A program made the translations under genes and the position numbers. DNA of 64,000 nt from UBA6197 sp047638075 (GTDB lineage Bacteria; Pseudomonadota; Alphaproteobacteria; Rhodobacterales; Rhodobacteraceae), in NCBI RefSeq assembly GCF_047638075.1, contig NZ_JBLJBV010000082.1, positions 1 to 64,000 of the forward strand, given 5' to 3'. A model generated the notes under the pieces. It saw only the letters and a program-made list of their open reading frames with translations. It searched no databases and was not told the origin of the DNA. Shown in pieces: positions 31,437-41,013 of the stretch (its first letter is position 1; each line of letters starts with the position of its first letter).

Positions 31437-34265
31437 ATGGCTTTTACTCGCACACCCTACGACACCTACGATTTTGCCAACCGCCGTCATATCGGACCGT
31501 CGCCTTCGGAAATGGCCGAGATGTTGAAGGTTGTGGGGGCAAAAAGCCTTGAGGCGCTGATTGATGAAACGGTGCCCAAAAATATCCGGCAGGCGGCGCC
31601 GCTATCCTGGGCGCCGCTGACGGAACACGCGCTTTTGGCAAAGCTGCGGCGCGTGGCCGAACGCAATGAGGTGATGACCAGCCTGATCGGGCAGGGCTAT
31701 TACGGCACCGTCACCCCGCCGGCAATTCAGCGCAACATTCTGGAAAACCCGGCCTGGTACACGGCCTACACCCCGTATCAGCCCGAAATCGCCCAAGGCC
31801 GGCTGGAGGCGCTGTTGAACTATCAGACCATGGTCAGCGATCTGACCGGTCTGCCGGTTGCCAACGCCAGCCTGCTGGACGAGGCTACCGCCGCCGCCGA
31901 AGCCATGGCGATGGCCGAACGGTCCGCAAAATCAAAGGCGCGGGCGTTCTTTGTTGATGAAAACTGCCACCCGCAAACCATTGGTGTGATCCGCACCCGC
32001 GCGCGCCCGATGGATGTGGAAATTATCGTCGGCGCGCCCGAGGCGTTGCAGCCCGACGCGGTGTTTGGCGCGATCTTCCAGTATCCGGGCACCTACGGCC
32101 ATGTCCGCGACTTTACCGACCAGATCGCGGCGCTGCATGCCGCCAAGGCGGTTGCGGTTGTGGCAACCGATCTTCTGGCGTTGTGTCTGCTTAAGGAACC
32201 GGGCGCGATGGGGGCCGATATCGCGGTTGGCTCGGCGCAGCGGTTTGGCGTGCCGATGGGCTATGGCGGGCCCCATGCGGCCTTTATGTCGTGCAAGGAT
32301 GACCTCAAACGGGCCATGCCGGGGCGCGTTGTCGGCGTGTCGATTGATGCCAAGGGCAATCAGGCCTACCGCCTGGCGTTGCAAACCCGCGAACAGCATA
32401 TCCGCCGTGAAAAGGCCACCTCGAACGTCTGCACCGCGCAAGCGCTGTTGGCGGTGATGGCCTCGTTCTATGCGGTGTTTCACGGGCCGGTCGGGCTGCG
32501 CGCGATTGCGGAAATGGTGCATTTCAACGCCGTGCGTCTGCGCGATGCGTTGGTTGCGGCGGGCGCCAGGGTGCAACCCGAGGCGTTCTTTGACACGCTC
32601 ACCGTTGAGGTCGGCGTGGGGCAGGCCGGGATCATGGCCGCCGCACGACACCGGGGCATCAACCTGCGCAAGGTGGGGCAGGCGCATGTCGGGATTTCGG
32701 TGGATGAGCTTACCGATGATGACGTGATTACCCGCGTTCTAGATGCCTTCGGAATTCTCGATGAGGCCCCCGAAGCCACCACGCCGGGCGTTCCCGATGC
32801 GTTGTTGCGCACCAGCGCCTATCTGACCCATCCGGTGTTTCACATGAACCGCGCGGAATCGGAAATGATGCGCTATATGCGCCGCTTGTCGGACCGCGAT
32901 CTGGCGCTGGACCGGGCGATGATTCCGCTGGGATCATGCACGATGAAGCTGAACGCGGCGGCTGAAATGATGCCCCTGACCTGGCCCGAGTTTGGGTCGC
33001 TTCACCCCTTTGCGCCGGTAACCCAGGCCGAAGGATACAGTGAAATGATCACGGACCTGACCGCAAAGCTATGTGAAATCACCGGGTATGATGCGTTCTC
33101 GTTGCAGCCCAATTCGGGCGCGCAGGGCGAATTCGCAGGTCTGTTGACGATTTCCGCCTATCACCGGGCGCAGGGGCAGGGGCACCGCAATATCTGCCTT
33201 ATCCCGGTTTCGGCGCATGGCACGAACCCGGCATCCGCGCATATGGCCGGGATGCAGGTCGTGGTGGTCAAGGCCGCGCCGAATGGCGATGTGGATATCG
33301 AAGACTTCACAGCCAAGGCCAAGGCGGCGGGGGCCAATCTGGCGGCCTGTATGATCACCTATCCCTCAACACATGGCGTGTTTGAGGAAACCGTCCGCCA
33401 GATCTGCGACATCACGCATGAACAGGGCGGGCAGGTCTATCTGGACGGTGCCAATATGAACGCGCTTGTCGGGTTGGTGAAACCCGGCGAAATTGGCTCG
33501 GATGTCTCGCACCTGAACCTGCACAAGACCTTTGCCATTCCGCATGGCGGCGGCGGCCCCGGCATGGGGCCAATCGGGGTAAAGGCGCATCTGGCGCCTT
33601 ACCTGCCGGGCCATTCGGAAACCGGCGGTGACGAGGGGCCGGTATCGGCGGCGCCCTATGGTTCGGCGTCGATCCTGCTGATTTCATGGGCATATTGCCT
33701 GATGATGGGCGGCGAAGGACTGACCCAGGCAACGCGTGTAGCCATTTTGAATGCCAACTACATCGCCACGCGGTTGAAATCATCCTACCCGATCCTGTTC
33801 ATGGGCAACCGTGGCCGGGTGGCGCACGAATGTATTCTTGACACGCGCCCCTTTGCCGAAATCGGCGTCACTGTGGATGACATTGCCAAGCGCCTGATTG
33901 ACAATGGCTTTCACGCCCCAACGATGAGCTGGCCTGTTTCCGGCACCCTGATGGTCGAACCCACGGAATCGGAAACCAAGACCGAACTGGACCGGTTCAT
34001 CACCGCCATGCTGGCCATCCGCCAAGAGGTGCGTGACATAGCCGACGGGCAGATCCCGGCCGATCAAAGCCCCCTGCATTTCGCCCCCCATACGGTCGAG
34101 GATCTGGTCGCGGATTGGGACCGTGCCTATAGCCGCGAAGCGGGTTGCTTTCCGCCGGGTGCGTTTCGGGTGGATAAATACTGGCCGCCCGTGGGCCGCG
34201 TCGACAACGTTTACGGTGACCGCAATCTGATCTGCACCTGCCCACCCGTCAGCGATTATTCGTAA
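31437..34265 (+). CDS. gcvP: Glycine dehydrogenase (decarboxylating), P-protein, 942 aa
   Basis: A PLP enzyme that decarboxylates glycine and loads H-protein. It is the long, single-chain form: the N-terminal half begins RRHIGPSPSEMAEML and contains YTPYQPEIAQGRLEALLNYQ, the C-terminal half SCTMKLNAAAEMMPLTWPEF. The PLP lysine lies in HLNLHKTFAIPHGGGGPGMG. Other conserved parts are LQPNSGAQGEFAGLLTI and RVAHECILDTRPF. Length matches the family (about 950). It completes the riboswitch-controlled operon. Confidence 0.97.
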   Translation: MAFTRTPYDTYDFANRRHIGPSPSEMAEMLKVVGAKSLEALIDETVPKNIRQAAPLSWAPLTEHALLAKLRRVAERNEVMTSLIGQGYYGTVTPPAIQRNILENPAWYTAYTPYQPEIAQGRLEALLNYQTMVSDLTGLPVANASLLDEATAAAEAMAMAERSAKSKARAFFVDENCHPQTIGVIRTRARPMDVEIIVGAPEALQPDAVFGAIFQYPGTYGHVRDFTDQIAALHAAKAVAVVATDLLALCLLKEPGAMGADIAVGSAQRFGVPMGYGGPHAAFMSCKDDLKRAMPGRVVGVSIDAKGNQAYRLALQTREQHIRREKATSNVCTAQALLAVMASFYAVFHGPVGLRAIAEMVHFNAVRLRDALVAAGARVQPEAFFDTLTVEVGVGQAGIMAAARHRGINLRKVGQAHVGISVDELTDDDVITRVLDAFGILDEAPEATTPGVPDALLRTSAYLTHPVFHMNRAESEMMRYMRRLSDRDLALDRAMIPLGSCTMKLNAAAEMMPLTWPEFGSLHPFAPVTQAEGYSEMITDLTAKLCEITGYDAFSLQPNSGAQGEFAGLLTISAYHRAQGQGHRNICLIPVSAHGTNPASAHMAGMQVVVVKAAPNGDVDIEDFTAKAKAAGANLAACMITYPSTHGVFEETVRQICDITHEQGGQVYLDGANMNALVGLVKPGEIGSDVSHLNLHKTFAIPHGGGGPGMGPIGVKAHLAPYLPGHSETGGDEGPVSAAPYGSASILLISWAYCLMMGGEGLTQATRVAILNANYIATRLKSSYPILFMGNRGRVAHECILDTRPFAEIGVTVDDIAKRLIDNGFHAPTMSWPVSGTLMVEPTESETKTELDRFITAMLAIRQEVRDIADGQIPADQSPLHFAPHTVEDLVADWDRAYSREAGCFPPGAFRVDKYWPPVGRVDNVYGDRNLICTCPPVSDYS

Positions 34266-34302
34266 ACGCCCCTCGGCTGCGAAACCCCGCTGGGGGCTGG
34301 CG

Positions 34303-35049
34303 TCAACCAGCCTCCAGCGCGGTGATGATCGCCCCAAAATCAGCCGCCTTCAGGCTGGCCCCGCCAACCAAAGCCCCATCGACATTCAAGGTGGCAAAGA
34401 TTTCGGCGGCGTTTACGGGCTTGACTGACCCGCCATAAAGCAGCCGGATTGCCGCGCCCTCTGCCCCGAAACGCGCGCTTAATTCGGCCCGTAAAAAATC
34501 ATGAACTTCTGCGATCTGCGCGAGTGTCGGGGTGCGTCCGGTGCCAATCGCCCAGACGGGTTCATAGGCCACGACGGTATTGCTGCCATCGGCCCCCTCG
34601 GGAACAGAGCCGCCAAGCTGCCCGCCGATTATCGCCAGCGTTTCGCCCGCATCGCGCTGCGCCTCTGTTTCGCCCACGCAAATCAGGCTGACCAGCCCCG
34701 CCACCCGCGCGGCCGTGGCCTTTGCGCAGACCTGTGCGTCGGTTTCACCGTAATCTGCGCGGCGCTCTGAATGGCCAAGGATCACATGGCTTGCCCCCGC
34801 GTCGGCCAGCATCCCCGCCGCGATATCGCCGGTATGCGCGCCCGAGGCGGCGCAGTGGCAATCTTGCCCCCCAACCGCAAGTTTTGTGCCCCGCGCCCGT
34901 GCGGCCATTGCGGCAATCAATGTGGCTGGCGGCGCCAAAAGCACCTCGCACGCCGGGGCGGGGTGGGCGGCGATCAGGGCGTCCACCTCGGCAAGGCTTG
35001 CCTCTGTGCCATTCATTTTCCAGTTTCCCGCTGCCATCTTGCGCCGCAT
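34303..35049 (-). CDS. tpiA: Triosephosphate isomerase, 248 aa
   Basis: Interconverts dihydroxyacetone phosphate and glyceraldehyde 3-phosphate. The start at 35049 follows GGAGG with five bases of spacing; the open frame extends upstream but without support. Active-site residues are visible: Asn-Lys in GNWKMNG, His in VILGHSERR, Glu in AYEPVWAIGTG, and the phosphate loop LYGGSVKPVNA. Length is normal. It converges with gcvP, whose stop is 38 bp away, and diverges from tig. Confidence 0.96.
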   Translation of the reverse strand: MRRKMAAGNWKMNGTEASLAEVDALIAAHPAPACEVLLAPPATLIAAMAARARGTKLAVGGQDCHCAASGAHTGDIAAGMLADAGASHVILGHSERRADYGETDAQVCAKATAARVAGLVSLICVGETEAQRDAGETLAIIGGQLGGSVPEGADGSNTVVAYEPVWAIGTGRTPTLAQIAEVHDFLRAELSARFGAEGAAIRLLYGGSVKPVNAAEIFATLNVDGALVGGASLKAADFGAIITALEAG

Positions 35050-35416
35050 CCGAACCTCCATCATTGCTGGAATGAAGACTAAGGCACCAACGGGCTGCTT
35101 AGCAACCATAGGAGCGCGCAGCGGTGCAGGCTGAATCGCCTTGCGCCGGACCGGTGCCACCCGCGCTAATTCGGGCTTTGACGCGCCTCAGGTGCCCTAC
35201 GGCGGGGGTGCGGCGGGGGGCCGGTGGGGGGCCGGTGGGGCGAATCTCCTGCCCAAATCGGGTCTTTGCGCCCCTCGCGTGGCGGCGCGCGTCCTTTCAA
35301 CTGCACCATACCCTGATTTGGCCCGTTTTCGCCTTGCCACCAAGGCCCGCGCCAAATAGAAGGGCGCAGATTTATGACATGCCGCGTGAGGCGGCCCTGA
35401 AGACAGAGGAACCCCC
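35050..35416. other. Divergent intergenic region between tpiA and tig
   Basis: These 367 bp hold the start regions of tpiA (minus) and tig (plus). No supported gene is seen on either strand. A short tandem repeat of GGGGCCGGTGG type lies at about 35217-35240. The tig ribosome binding site (GAGGAA) is at the right end. Confidence 0.5.
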
Positions 35417-36751
35417 ATGCAGGTTACCGAGACCCTGAACGACGGCCTCAAGCGCGGCTATACGATCACCATCACCGCAGCCGAGCTGGACGCGAAAGTT
35501 ACCGAAAAGCTTTTGGAAGCGCAGCCCGAAGTGGAAATCAAGGGTTTCCGCAAGGGTAAGGTTCCGCTGCCGATGCTGCGCAAGCATTTTGGCGCGCGCG
35601 TGCTGGGCGATGCGATGCAAGAGGCCGTTGATACCGCGCTGCAGGGCCATTTCGACAGCAGCGGCGATCGCCCCGCGATGCAGCCGAAGATTGAAATGCA
35701 GGACGGCGAAACCTGGAAAGAAGGCATGGATGTCAACGTAGCCGTGTCTTATGAGGCGCTGCCCGAGATCCCCGAAGTGGATCTGACCACGCTGAAGCTC
35801 GAACGCCTGGTGGTCAAGGCCGAAGAGACCGCGGTGGACGAGGCCCTGGAAAACCTGGCCAAGAACGCGCAAAATTTTGACGACCGCAAAAAAGGCTCGA
35901 AGGCGAAAGACGGCGATCAAGTCGTGATCGACTTCAAAGGCTCGGTCGATGGAGAGCTGTTCGAGGGTGGCTCGGGCGACGATTATCCGTTGGTTCTGGG
36001 GTCAAACTCGTTCATTCCGGGGTTTGAAGAGCAACTGGTGGGCGCCAAGCAAGACGACGAAGTCGAAGTGAAAGTGACGTTCCCGGCTGAATACGGTGCC
36101 GCCCATCTGGCCGGCAAGGACGCCGTTTTTGCCTGCACCGTCAAGGCCGTGAAAGCGCCGAAACCCGCCGAGATCGACGATGAGCTGGCAAAGAAATTCG
36201 GCGCCGAGGATCTGGCCGGGTTGAAAGCGCAGATCGCTGAGCGTCTTGAGGCCGAGTATCAGGGCGCCTCGCGCGCGGTGATGAAGCGTGGCCTGCTGGA
36301 TCAACTGGACCAACTGGTCAAGTTTGAACTGCCGCCCTCGCTGGTCGAGGCCGAGGCCGGGCAGATCGCGCATCAGCTATGGCACGAGGAAAATCCCGAG
36401 GTTCACGACCACGACCACGGGTCGGTTGAGCCGACCGACGAACACAAGACCCTGGCCGAACGCCGCGTGCGTCTGGGCCTGTTGTTGGCCGAAATGGGCC
36501 GGGCGCAGAAAATCGAAGTCACCGATTCCGAGATGACCCAGGCGGTGATGATGCAGGCCCGCCAATATCCGGGTCAGGAACGCGCCTTCTTTGAATTCGT
36601 GCAGCAAAACCAGCAGATGCAGCAACAACTGCGTGCCCCGATCTTTGAGGACAAGGTTGTCGATCATATCGTGTCGGGCGCCTCGGTGACCGAAAAGGAA
36701 GTCGGCAAGGAAGATCTGCAAAAGGCAATCGAAGCCCTTGACGAGATGTAA
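35417..36751 (+). CDS. tig: Trigger factor, 444 aa
   Basis: Ribosome-associated chaperone and peptidyl-prolyl isomerase. The ribosome-binding tail motif is FRKGKVPLPMLRKHFG (family GFRxGKxP). The FKBP domain spans about 155-240 (GDQVVIDFKGSVDGELFEGG, SFIPGFEEQLVGAK). The helical C-terminal arm follows and includes a His/Asp-rich stretch, HDHDHGS, that could bind metal. Length is typical. An intrinsic terminator comes 27 bp after the stop. Confidence 0.96.
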   Translation: MQVTETLNDGLKRGYTITITAAELDAKVTEKLLEAQPEVEIKGFRKGKVPLPMLRKHFGARVLGDAMQEAVDTALQGHFDSSGDRPAMQPKIEMQDGETWKEGMDVNVAVSYEALPEIPEVDLTTLKLERLVVKAEETAVDEALENLAKNAQNFDDRKKGSKAKDGDQVVIDFKGSVDGELFEGGSGDDYPLVLGSNSFIPGFEEQLVGAKQDDEVEVKVTFPAEYGAAHLAGKDAVFACTVKAVKAPKPAEIDDELAKKFGAEDLAGLKAQIAERLEAEYQGASRAVMKRGLLDQLDQLVKFELPPSLVEAEAGQIAHQLWHEENPEVHDHDHGSVEPTDEHKTLAERRVRLGLLLAEMGRAQKIEVTDSEMTQAVMMQARQYPGQERAFFEFVQQNQQMQQQLRAPIFEDKVVDHIVSGASVTEKEVGKEDLQKAIEALDEM

Positions 36752-36777
36752 GTTTTTCTTGTGAGAGAAAACGATCG

Positions 36778-36805
36778 GGGCCGCGCCGTTTGGCGCGGCC
36801 CTTTT
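36778..36805 (+). terminator. Terminator after tig
   Basis: GGGCCGCGCC (36778-36787) pairs with GGCGCGGCCC (36792-36801), loop GTTT, followed by TTTT. The 222 bp from here to the next terminator contain no convincing gene or structured RNA. Confidence 0.9.
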
Positions 36806-37027
36806 GATTCCGTCTCTGCCTGATCAGTAGAGGCTCCGGAACGTCGGCGGTCCGGTGAGCGCCATGGAAGACAGGATCCATAAGGTTTTGATGTCTGACT
36901 TTCCGTTTGTAGGTGGATCAGACATAACAGAAGCGGCCGGCTGGCAAGGGGCCCCAAACCAACGTGCTGGGTTCATTAGCGAAAACATCGCCCCGACCCA
37001 TGAGCATTCTACCAAGGACCTTCAAAA

Positions 37028-37059
37028 CAAAAACCGCGCCCCGGTTGCCCGGAGCGCGG
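37028..37059 (-). terminator. Terminator of the rpsF-rpsR-rplI operon
   Basis: On the minus strand, CCGCGCTCCGG (37059-37049) pairs with CCGGGGCGCGG (37044-37034) around a GCAA tetraloop, one T-G pair, followed by a T-run to 37028. It starts 24 bases after the rplI stop. Confidence 0.88.
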
Positions 37060-37083
37060 CTTGACCTTCCGCCAGTGGCGAAA

Positions 37084-37662
37084 TTACATATCTTCGCCGT
37101 CTTCGTTGGCGGCACCGATTTCGTCGAACAGTTCAGCGATCTCGAATTCGGCCTCAGCCTCGGCCTCGGCGGCCAATTGCTGGATCGATTTGCCCGAAGC
37201 TTGCAGTCCGGCCTCTTCGGTCGAACGCGCAACGTTCATGGTGATGGTCACGGTAACCTCGGGGTGCAGCACGACAGACACGTCATGCAAGCCCAGATCC
37301 TTGATCGGTGCCTGCAGCACGACCTGCTTGCGGTCCACGGTGAACCCGGCAGCTTCGGCGGCGTCGGCCGCATCGCGCGGCGTGACCGAACCGTAAAGCG
37401 CGCCGGCATCCGACGCCGAGCGAATCACGATGAACTGCTGACCGTCGAGCTTTTCGCCAGCGGCCTCGGCTTCCTTGCGGGTTTCGAGGTTGCGGGCTTC
37501 GAGCTGGACCTTGCGGGTCTCGAAGGATTGGATGTTGGCGTCATTGGCGCGCAGGGCCTTGGCTTGCGGCAACAAGTAGTTGCGCGCGTAGCCGTCCTTG
37601 ACGTTGACGACTTCGCCCATCTGGCCAAGCTTGGCCACACGTTCCAGAAGGATGACTTTCAT
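37084..37662 (-). CDS. rplI: 50S ribosomal protein L9, 192 aa
   Basis: The conserved N-terminal domain MKVILLERVAKLGQMGEVVNVKDGYARNYLLP (given here in parts: VILLERVAKLGQMGEVV, DGYARNYLLP) binds 23S rRNA. The long connecting helix (FETRKVQLEARNLETRKEA) and C-terminal domain follow. The protein is longer than in E. coli (149 aa) through an acidic tail (EAEAEAEFEIAELFDE... EDGEDM), common in alphaproteobacteria. Last gene of the S6-S18-L9 operon, 12 bp after rpsR. Confidence 0.96.
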   Translation of the reverse strand: MKVILLERVAKLGQMGEVVNVKDGYARNYLLPQAKALRANDANIQSFETRKVQLEARNLETRKEAEAAGEKLDGQQFIVIRSASDAGALYGSVTPRDAADAAEAAGFTVDRKQVVLQAPIKDLGLHDVSVVLHPEVTVTITMNVARSTEEAGLQASGKSIQQLAAEAEAEAEFEIAELFDEIGAANEDGEDM

Positions 37663-37674
37663 TTGGGTCGCTCC

Positions 37675-37902
37675 TTACTTAATCGCATAGGGCAGCAGGG
37701 CGAGGAAGCGGGCGCGCTTGATCGCACGGGCCAATTCACGCTGCTTTTTTGCCGAGACGGCGGTGATACGGGCGGGAACGATCTTGCCGCGCTCAGAAAT
37801 GTAGCGCTGCAGCAGACGCGTGTCCTTGTAGTCGATCTTCGGCGCGTTGTCGCCCGAGAACGGGCAGACCTTGCGACGGCGGAAAAACGGTTTGTTCGCC
37901 AT
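37675..37902 (-). CDS. rpsR: 30S ribosomal protein S18, 75 aa
   Basis: A small basic protein that pairs with S6 on the platform of the 30S subunit. It shows FFRRRKVCPFSGDNAPKIDY, then LLQRYISERGKIVPARITAV and AIKRARFLALLPY, the complete family pattern. Spacing to rpsF (26 bp) and rplI (12 bp) shows a single operon. Confidence 0.97.
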   Translation of the reverse strand: MANKPFFRRRKVCPFSGDNAPKIDYKDTRLLQRYISERGKIVPARITAVSAKKQRELARAIKRARFLALLPYAIK

Positions 37903-37928
37903 GGTTTATGTCCTTTCCTGCGGCCGGA

Positions 37929-38291
37929 TCAGCGACGTTCACGGCGTTCGCCGCGCTCGGAACGTTCGTCACGCTTTTGCATCTGCACCGAGGGGCCATC
38001 TTCGTGGGCCTCGACCTTGATGGTCAGCACACGCATCACATCGTCATGCAGACGGGCCAGACGCTCCATCTCTTGCACGGCGGCGGCGGGCGCGTCCGTT
38101 TTCAGAAAGGCGTAATGGCCTTTGCGGTTCTTGTTGATCTTGTAGGCCATCGTCTTGACGCCCCAGTATTCGTTTTCAACGACTTTGCCGCCGTTGTCCG
38201 CGAGAACCGTGGAGAAATGTTCGATAAGCCCTTCGGCCTGCGCATTGGAAAGATCCTGACGCGCAATCATCACATGCTCATAAAGTGGCAT
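37929..38291 (-). CDS. rpsF: 30S ribosomal protein S6, 120 aa
   Basis: The start at 38291 (GGAG six bases upstream) gives MPLYEHVMIARQDLSNAQAE, the normal beginning; a five-residue longer frame is unlikely. The core contains WGVKTMAYKINKNRKGHYAF and a charged C-terminal tail (KRDERSERGERRERR), as in many alphaproteobacteria. It is first in the operon. The promoter lies in the 228-bp divergent gap shared with fabD. Confidence 0.96.
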   Translation of the reverse strand: MPLYEHVMIARQDLSNAQAEGLIEHFSTVLADNGGKVVENEYWGVKTMAYKINKNRKGHYAFLKTDAPAAAVQEMERLARLHDDVMRVLTIKVEAHEDGPSVQMQKRDERSERGERRERR

Positions 38292-38519
38292 GTATGCTCC
38301 TGTCATTTTCAGGCGGGCTTCATAGGCGGGTCACACCTTCCACGTCCCGCCACGAGAGGCTGCGCCAATTTCGTGAATGCGGAAGGATGCGCGGGTAATA
38401 GGGGGAGGGGCGCGCCGATGCAAGGGAAATGCGTCCGGGCGGCGGTGCTGGGATGTTGTGCGACCGTGGCGGGCAAGGTAGAGCGGAAGGGACACCAAAG
38501 ACAAGCAGGAGCAAACAGC

Positions 38520-39449
38520 ATGAGCCGCGCATTCGTATTTCCGGGGCAGGGGGCACAGACCATCGGCATGGGCCGCGCGCTGGCCGAGGCTTACCCCGCC
38601 GCCAAAGCCGTCTTTGACGAGGTTGACGACGCGCTGGGGGAAAAGCTGTCGCGCCTGATCTGGGAGGGAGAGCAGGACGAACTGACGCTGACCGCCAACG
38701 CGCAGCCCGCGCTGATGGCGACCTCGATCGCGGCGCTGCGCGCGCTTGGCGCCGAGGGGGTTGATGTCAGTGCAGCGGCCTATGTGGCGGGGCACAGTCT
38801 GGGGGAATATTCCGCACTTTGCGCGGCGGGCGCGCTGAGCCTTGGCGATACCGCGCGGCTGTTGCGGCTGCGCGGGGCGGCAATGCAGCAGGCGGTGCCG
38901 GTGGGCGTGGGGGCGATGGCGGCGCTGCTGGGGCTTGATTTTGACGCCGCCACCGCCGTGGCCTCTGAGGCAGCGCAGGGCGAGGTCTGTCAGGCCGCTA
39001 ACGACAATGACCCCGCGCAGGTTGTGGTTTCCGGTCACAAGGGCGCGGTTGAACGCGCGTTGGAGATTGCCAAGGCCAAGGGGGCCAAGCGCGCAATCCT
39101 GCTACCGGTATCGGCGCCGTTCCATTGCGCGCTGATGCAACCCGCCGCCGATGCCATGGCCGCAGCCCTGGCCGAGGTGGCAATTCTTGCGCCGACGGTG
39201 CCGCTGGTGGCCAATGTGCGCGCCGAGGCGGTCAGCGACCCCGACCTGATCCGTGCCCTTTTGGTCGAGCAGGTCACAGGGTCGGTGCGCTGGCGGGAAT
39301 CGGTTCTGTGGATGGTAGCGCAGGGGGTGGATACGTTTTGGGAAATCGGCGCAGGAAAGGCTTTGTCGGGGATGATCCGGCGGATAGCCAAGGAGGCCGA
39401 ATGCCGCGCTGTGGGCACGCCGCAGGATGTGTTGGCCGCAACGGCCTAA
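38520..39449 (+). CDS. fabD: Malonyl-CoA:ACP transacylase, 309 aa
   Basis: Loads malonate onto acyl carrier protein for fatty acid synthesis. The ATG at 38520 has AGGAG about nine bases upstream and gives MSRAFVFPGQGAQTIGMG, the family start. The nucleophile Ser93 lies in VAGHSLGEYSALCA and the catalytic His in APFHCALMQPAA; the QG in PGQGAQ completes the active site. The frame is open far upstream, antisense to rpsF/rpsR, but that part is not coding. fabG follows after 145 bp. Confidence 0.95.
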   Translation: MSRAFVFPGQGAQTIGMGRALAEAYPAAKAVFDEVDDALGEKLSRLIWEGEQDELTLTANAQPALMATSIAALRALGAEGVDVSAAAYVAGHSLGEYSALCAAGALSLGDTARLLRLRGAAMQQAVPVGVGAMAALLGLDFDAATAVASEAAQGEVCQAANDNDPAQVVVSGHKGAVERALEIAKAKGAKRAILLPVSAPFHCALMQPAADAMAAALAEVAILAPTVPLVANVRAEAVSDPDLIRALLVEQVTGSVRWRESVLWMVAQGVDTFWEIGAGKALSGMIRRIAKEAECRAVGTPQDVLAATA

Positions 39450-39594
39450 GGGCCCGGCCGTAGCGCTGTGGTGGGGTCAAGATGAGTATTTGGGCCAAAA
39501 AAAAGCTGTAGGATGGGTCAAGCCCTATGCATGGGTGGTATGGGGCGGGACGGGCTGGTAAAAGGCCATCAATTGGTTTGCGAGCGAGGGTGAC

Positions 39595-40332
39595 ATGTTT
39601 GATCTGACAGGAAAATCGGCGCTGGTGACGGGCGCTTCGGGGGGGATCGGCGGCGAGATTGCGCGCGCGCTCCATGCGGCGGGGGCCAATGTGGCGCTGT
39701 CGGGCACGCGCGAGGCGCCGCTGCGTGCGCTGGCCGAAAGCCTTGGCGCGCGGGCGCATGTGGTGGTGGCAAACCTGGCTGACCCGGCCTCGGTCGAGGC
39801 GCTGCCGAAAGCGGCCCTGGAGGCGATGGGCGCGGTGGATATTTTGGTCAACAATGCCGGGATCACCCGCGACAATCTGTTCATGCGCATGTCGGACGAG
39901 GAATGGCAGCAGGTGCTTGAGGTCAACCTGACCTCTGGCTTTCGGCTGATGCGCGGGGTTTTGCGCGGCATGATGAAGGCGCGCTGGGGGCGGATCGTGA
40001 ATATCACCTCTGTCGTGGGTGCCACCGGCAACCCCGGTCAAGGAAATTATGCCGCGGCGAAGGCGGGGTTGGTGGGCATGTCGAAAAGCCTGGCGCAAGA
40101 GGTTGCGAGCCGGGGAATCACGGTGAACTGTGTGGCGCCCGGATTTATCGCCACGGCGATGACCGACAAGCTGAATGATGAGCAAAAGGGCAAGATTTTA
40201 ACGCAGATACCTGCCGGGCGCATGGGCAACCCCGCCGAGATTGCTGCCGCCGTCTTATACCTGTCAAGCCTTGAGGCGGGGTATGTCACCGGGGCCACCT
40301 TGCATGTCAATGGTGGCATGGCGATGATCTGA
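39595..40332 (+). CDS. fabG: 3-oxoacyl-[ACP] reductase, 245 aa
   Basis: A short-chain dehydrogenase reducing 3-oxoacyl-ACP with NADPH. It contains the cofactor motif TGASGGIGGEIA (residues 12-23), NNAGITRDNLFMRM, the catalytic Ser in ITSVVGATGNPGQGNYAAAK with Tyr and Lys (YAAAK), and the typical end GYVTGATLHVNGGMAMI. The length of 245 residues is standard for FabG. It lies between fabD and acpP. Confidence 0.96.
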   Translation: MFDLTGKSALVTGASGGIGGEIARALHAAGANVALSGTREAPLRALAESLGARAHVVVANLADPASVEALPKAALEAMGAVDILVNNAGITRDNLFMRMSDEEWQQVLEVNLTSGFRLMRGVLRGMMKARWGRIVNITSVVGATGNPGQGNYAAAKAGLVGMSKSLAQEVASRGITVNCVAPGFIATAMTDKLNDEQKGKILTQIPAGRMGNPAEIAAAVLYLSSLEAGYVTGATLHVNGGMAMI

Positions 40333-40360
40333 TTGCCGGTGTTTGGGTGTTCAAAACGGC

Positions 40361-40388
40361 TTGCCATGGCATGTGACTGTGCTATAGG
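40361..40388 (+). promoter_or_regulatory. Putative acpP promoter
   Basis: TTGCCA (40361-40366) and TATAGG (40383-40388) are 16 bp apart, 137 bp before acpP. The leader downstream is long and contains GGCGTGAG-type repeats (GAGGCGTGAG, 40439 and 40479) but no clear hairpin terminator. A separate acpP promoter would agree with the high expression of this gene. Confidence 0.4.
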
Positions 40389-40524
40389 CGGCGATGACTG
40401 GCCGGGGATAACCCGTCTGCCGGCTGCCTTGCGCAAGCGAGGCGCGTGAGCCGCTCGGAACGAGCAAGGACGTGACTGGGCGAGGCGTGAGTGCGCGCTT
40501 ACCCTTTGATTTTGAGGAATGAAC

Positions 40525-40758
40525 ATGAGCGACATCGCTGATCGTGTTAAAAAGATCGTCGTCGAGCATCTGGGCGTTGAAGAAGACAAGGTCACCCCGA
40601 CCGCGTCTTTCATTGACGATCTGGGCGCAGATAGCCTTGACACCGTAGAGCTGGTCATGGCTTTCGAAGAAGAGTTCGGGATCGAGATCCCGGATGATGC
40701 CGCCGAAACGATCCAGACCTTTGGCGATGCGGTGAAGTTCATCACCGAAGCCGTCTGA
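40525..40758 (+). CDS. acpP: Acyl carrier protein, 77 aa
   Basis: Carries growing acyl chains. The start is taken as the second ATG (40525), six bases after GAGGA; an ATG at 40519 is too close to that site. Ser37 in the DLGADSLDTVEL motif accepts the phosphopantetheine. The protein is acidic and helical with standard length. It is followed at once by a terminator, so it is transcribed apart from the genes downstream. Confidence 0.97.
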   Translation: MSDIADRVKKIVVEHLGVEEDKVTPTASFIDDLGADSLDTVELVMAFEEEFGIEIPDDAAETIQTFGDAVKFITEAV

Positions 40759-40781
40759 TCCTTTTGGAATCGGATGATTTG

Positions 40782-40811
40782 AAAACGGCACCCTTGGTAG
40801 GGTGCCGTTTT
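40782..40811 (+). terminator. Terminator after acpP
   Basis: AAAACGGCACCC (40782-40793) pairs with GGGTGCCGTTTT (40800-40811), loop TTGGTA. A 12-bp stem with A-run and T-run acts in both directions. It isolates acpP from the nuclease/ATPase pair. The 200 bp that follow contain no supported gene. Confidence 0.92.
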
Positions 40812-41013
40812 GCATTCTGTCTGTCCCCGGCCGATGCGCGATGTTTGAAAAATTATCTGTTGGCCAAGGGGAGCGTGTGTTTTCAAGGCGCTACCCGGGG
40901 TGTGGCGGGGTCCCGGCGCGGGTCCGGGCATTTTTTCGGCGGCTGAATGACCGGCGCCCTCTGAGGCGCGAGGATGCGCGTATGATGCCACGAATGGCTT
41001 TGACATTGCCCGC

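Noticed and set aside
35217..35240. Short GGGGCCGGTGG tandem repeat upstream of tig
   Set aside because: Only two copies in a GC-rich gap; likely chance or slippage with no sign of function.
36824..37064. Short frames on both strands between tig and rplI
   Set aside because: Neither has a binding site or a recognisable product, and the region is bracketed by two converging terminators.
37908..38519. Open frame extending fabD upstream across rpsR/rpsF on the opposite strand
   Set aside because: The extension is antisense to two certain ribosomal protein genes, and fabD has a good start and binding site at 38520.
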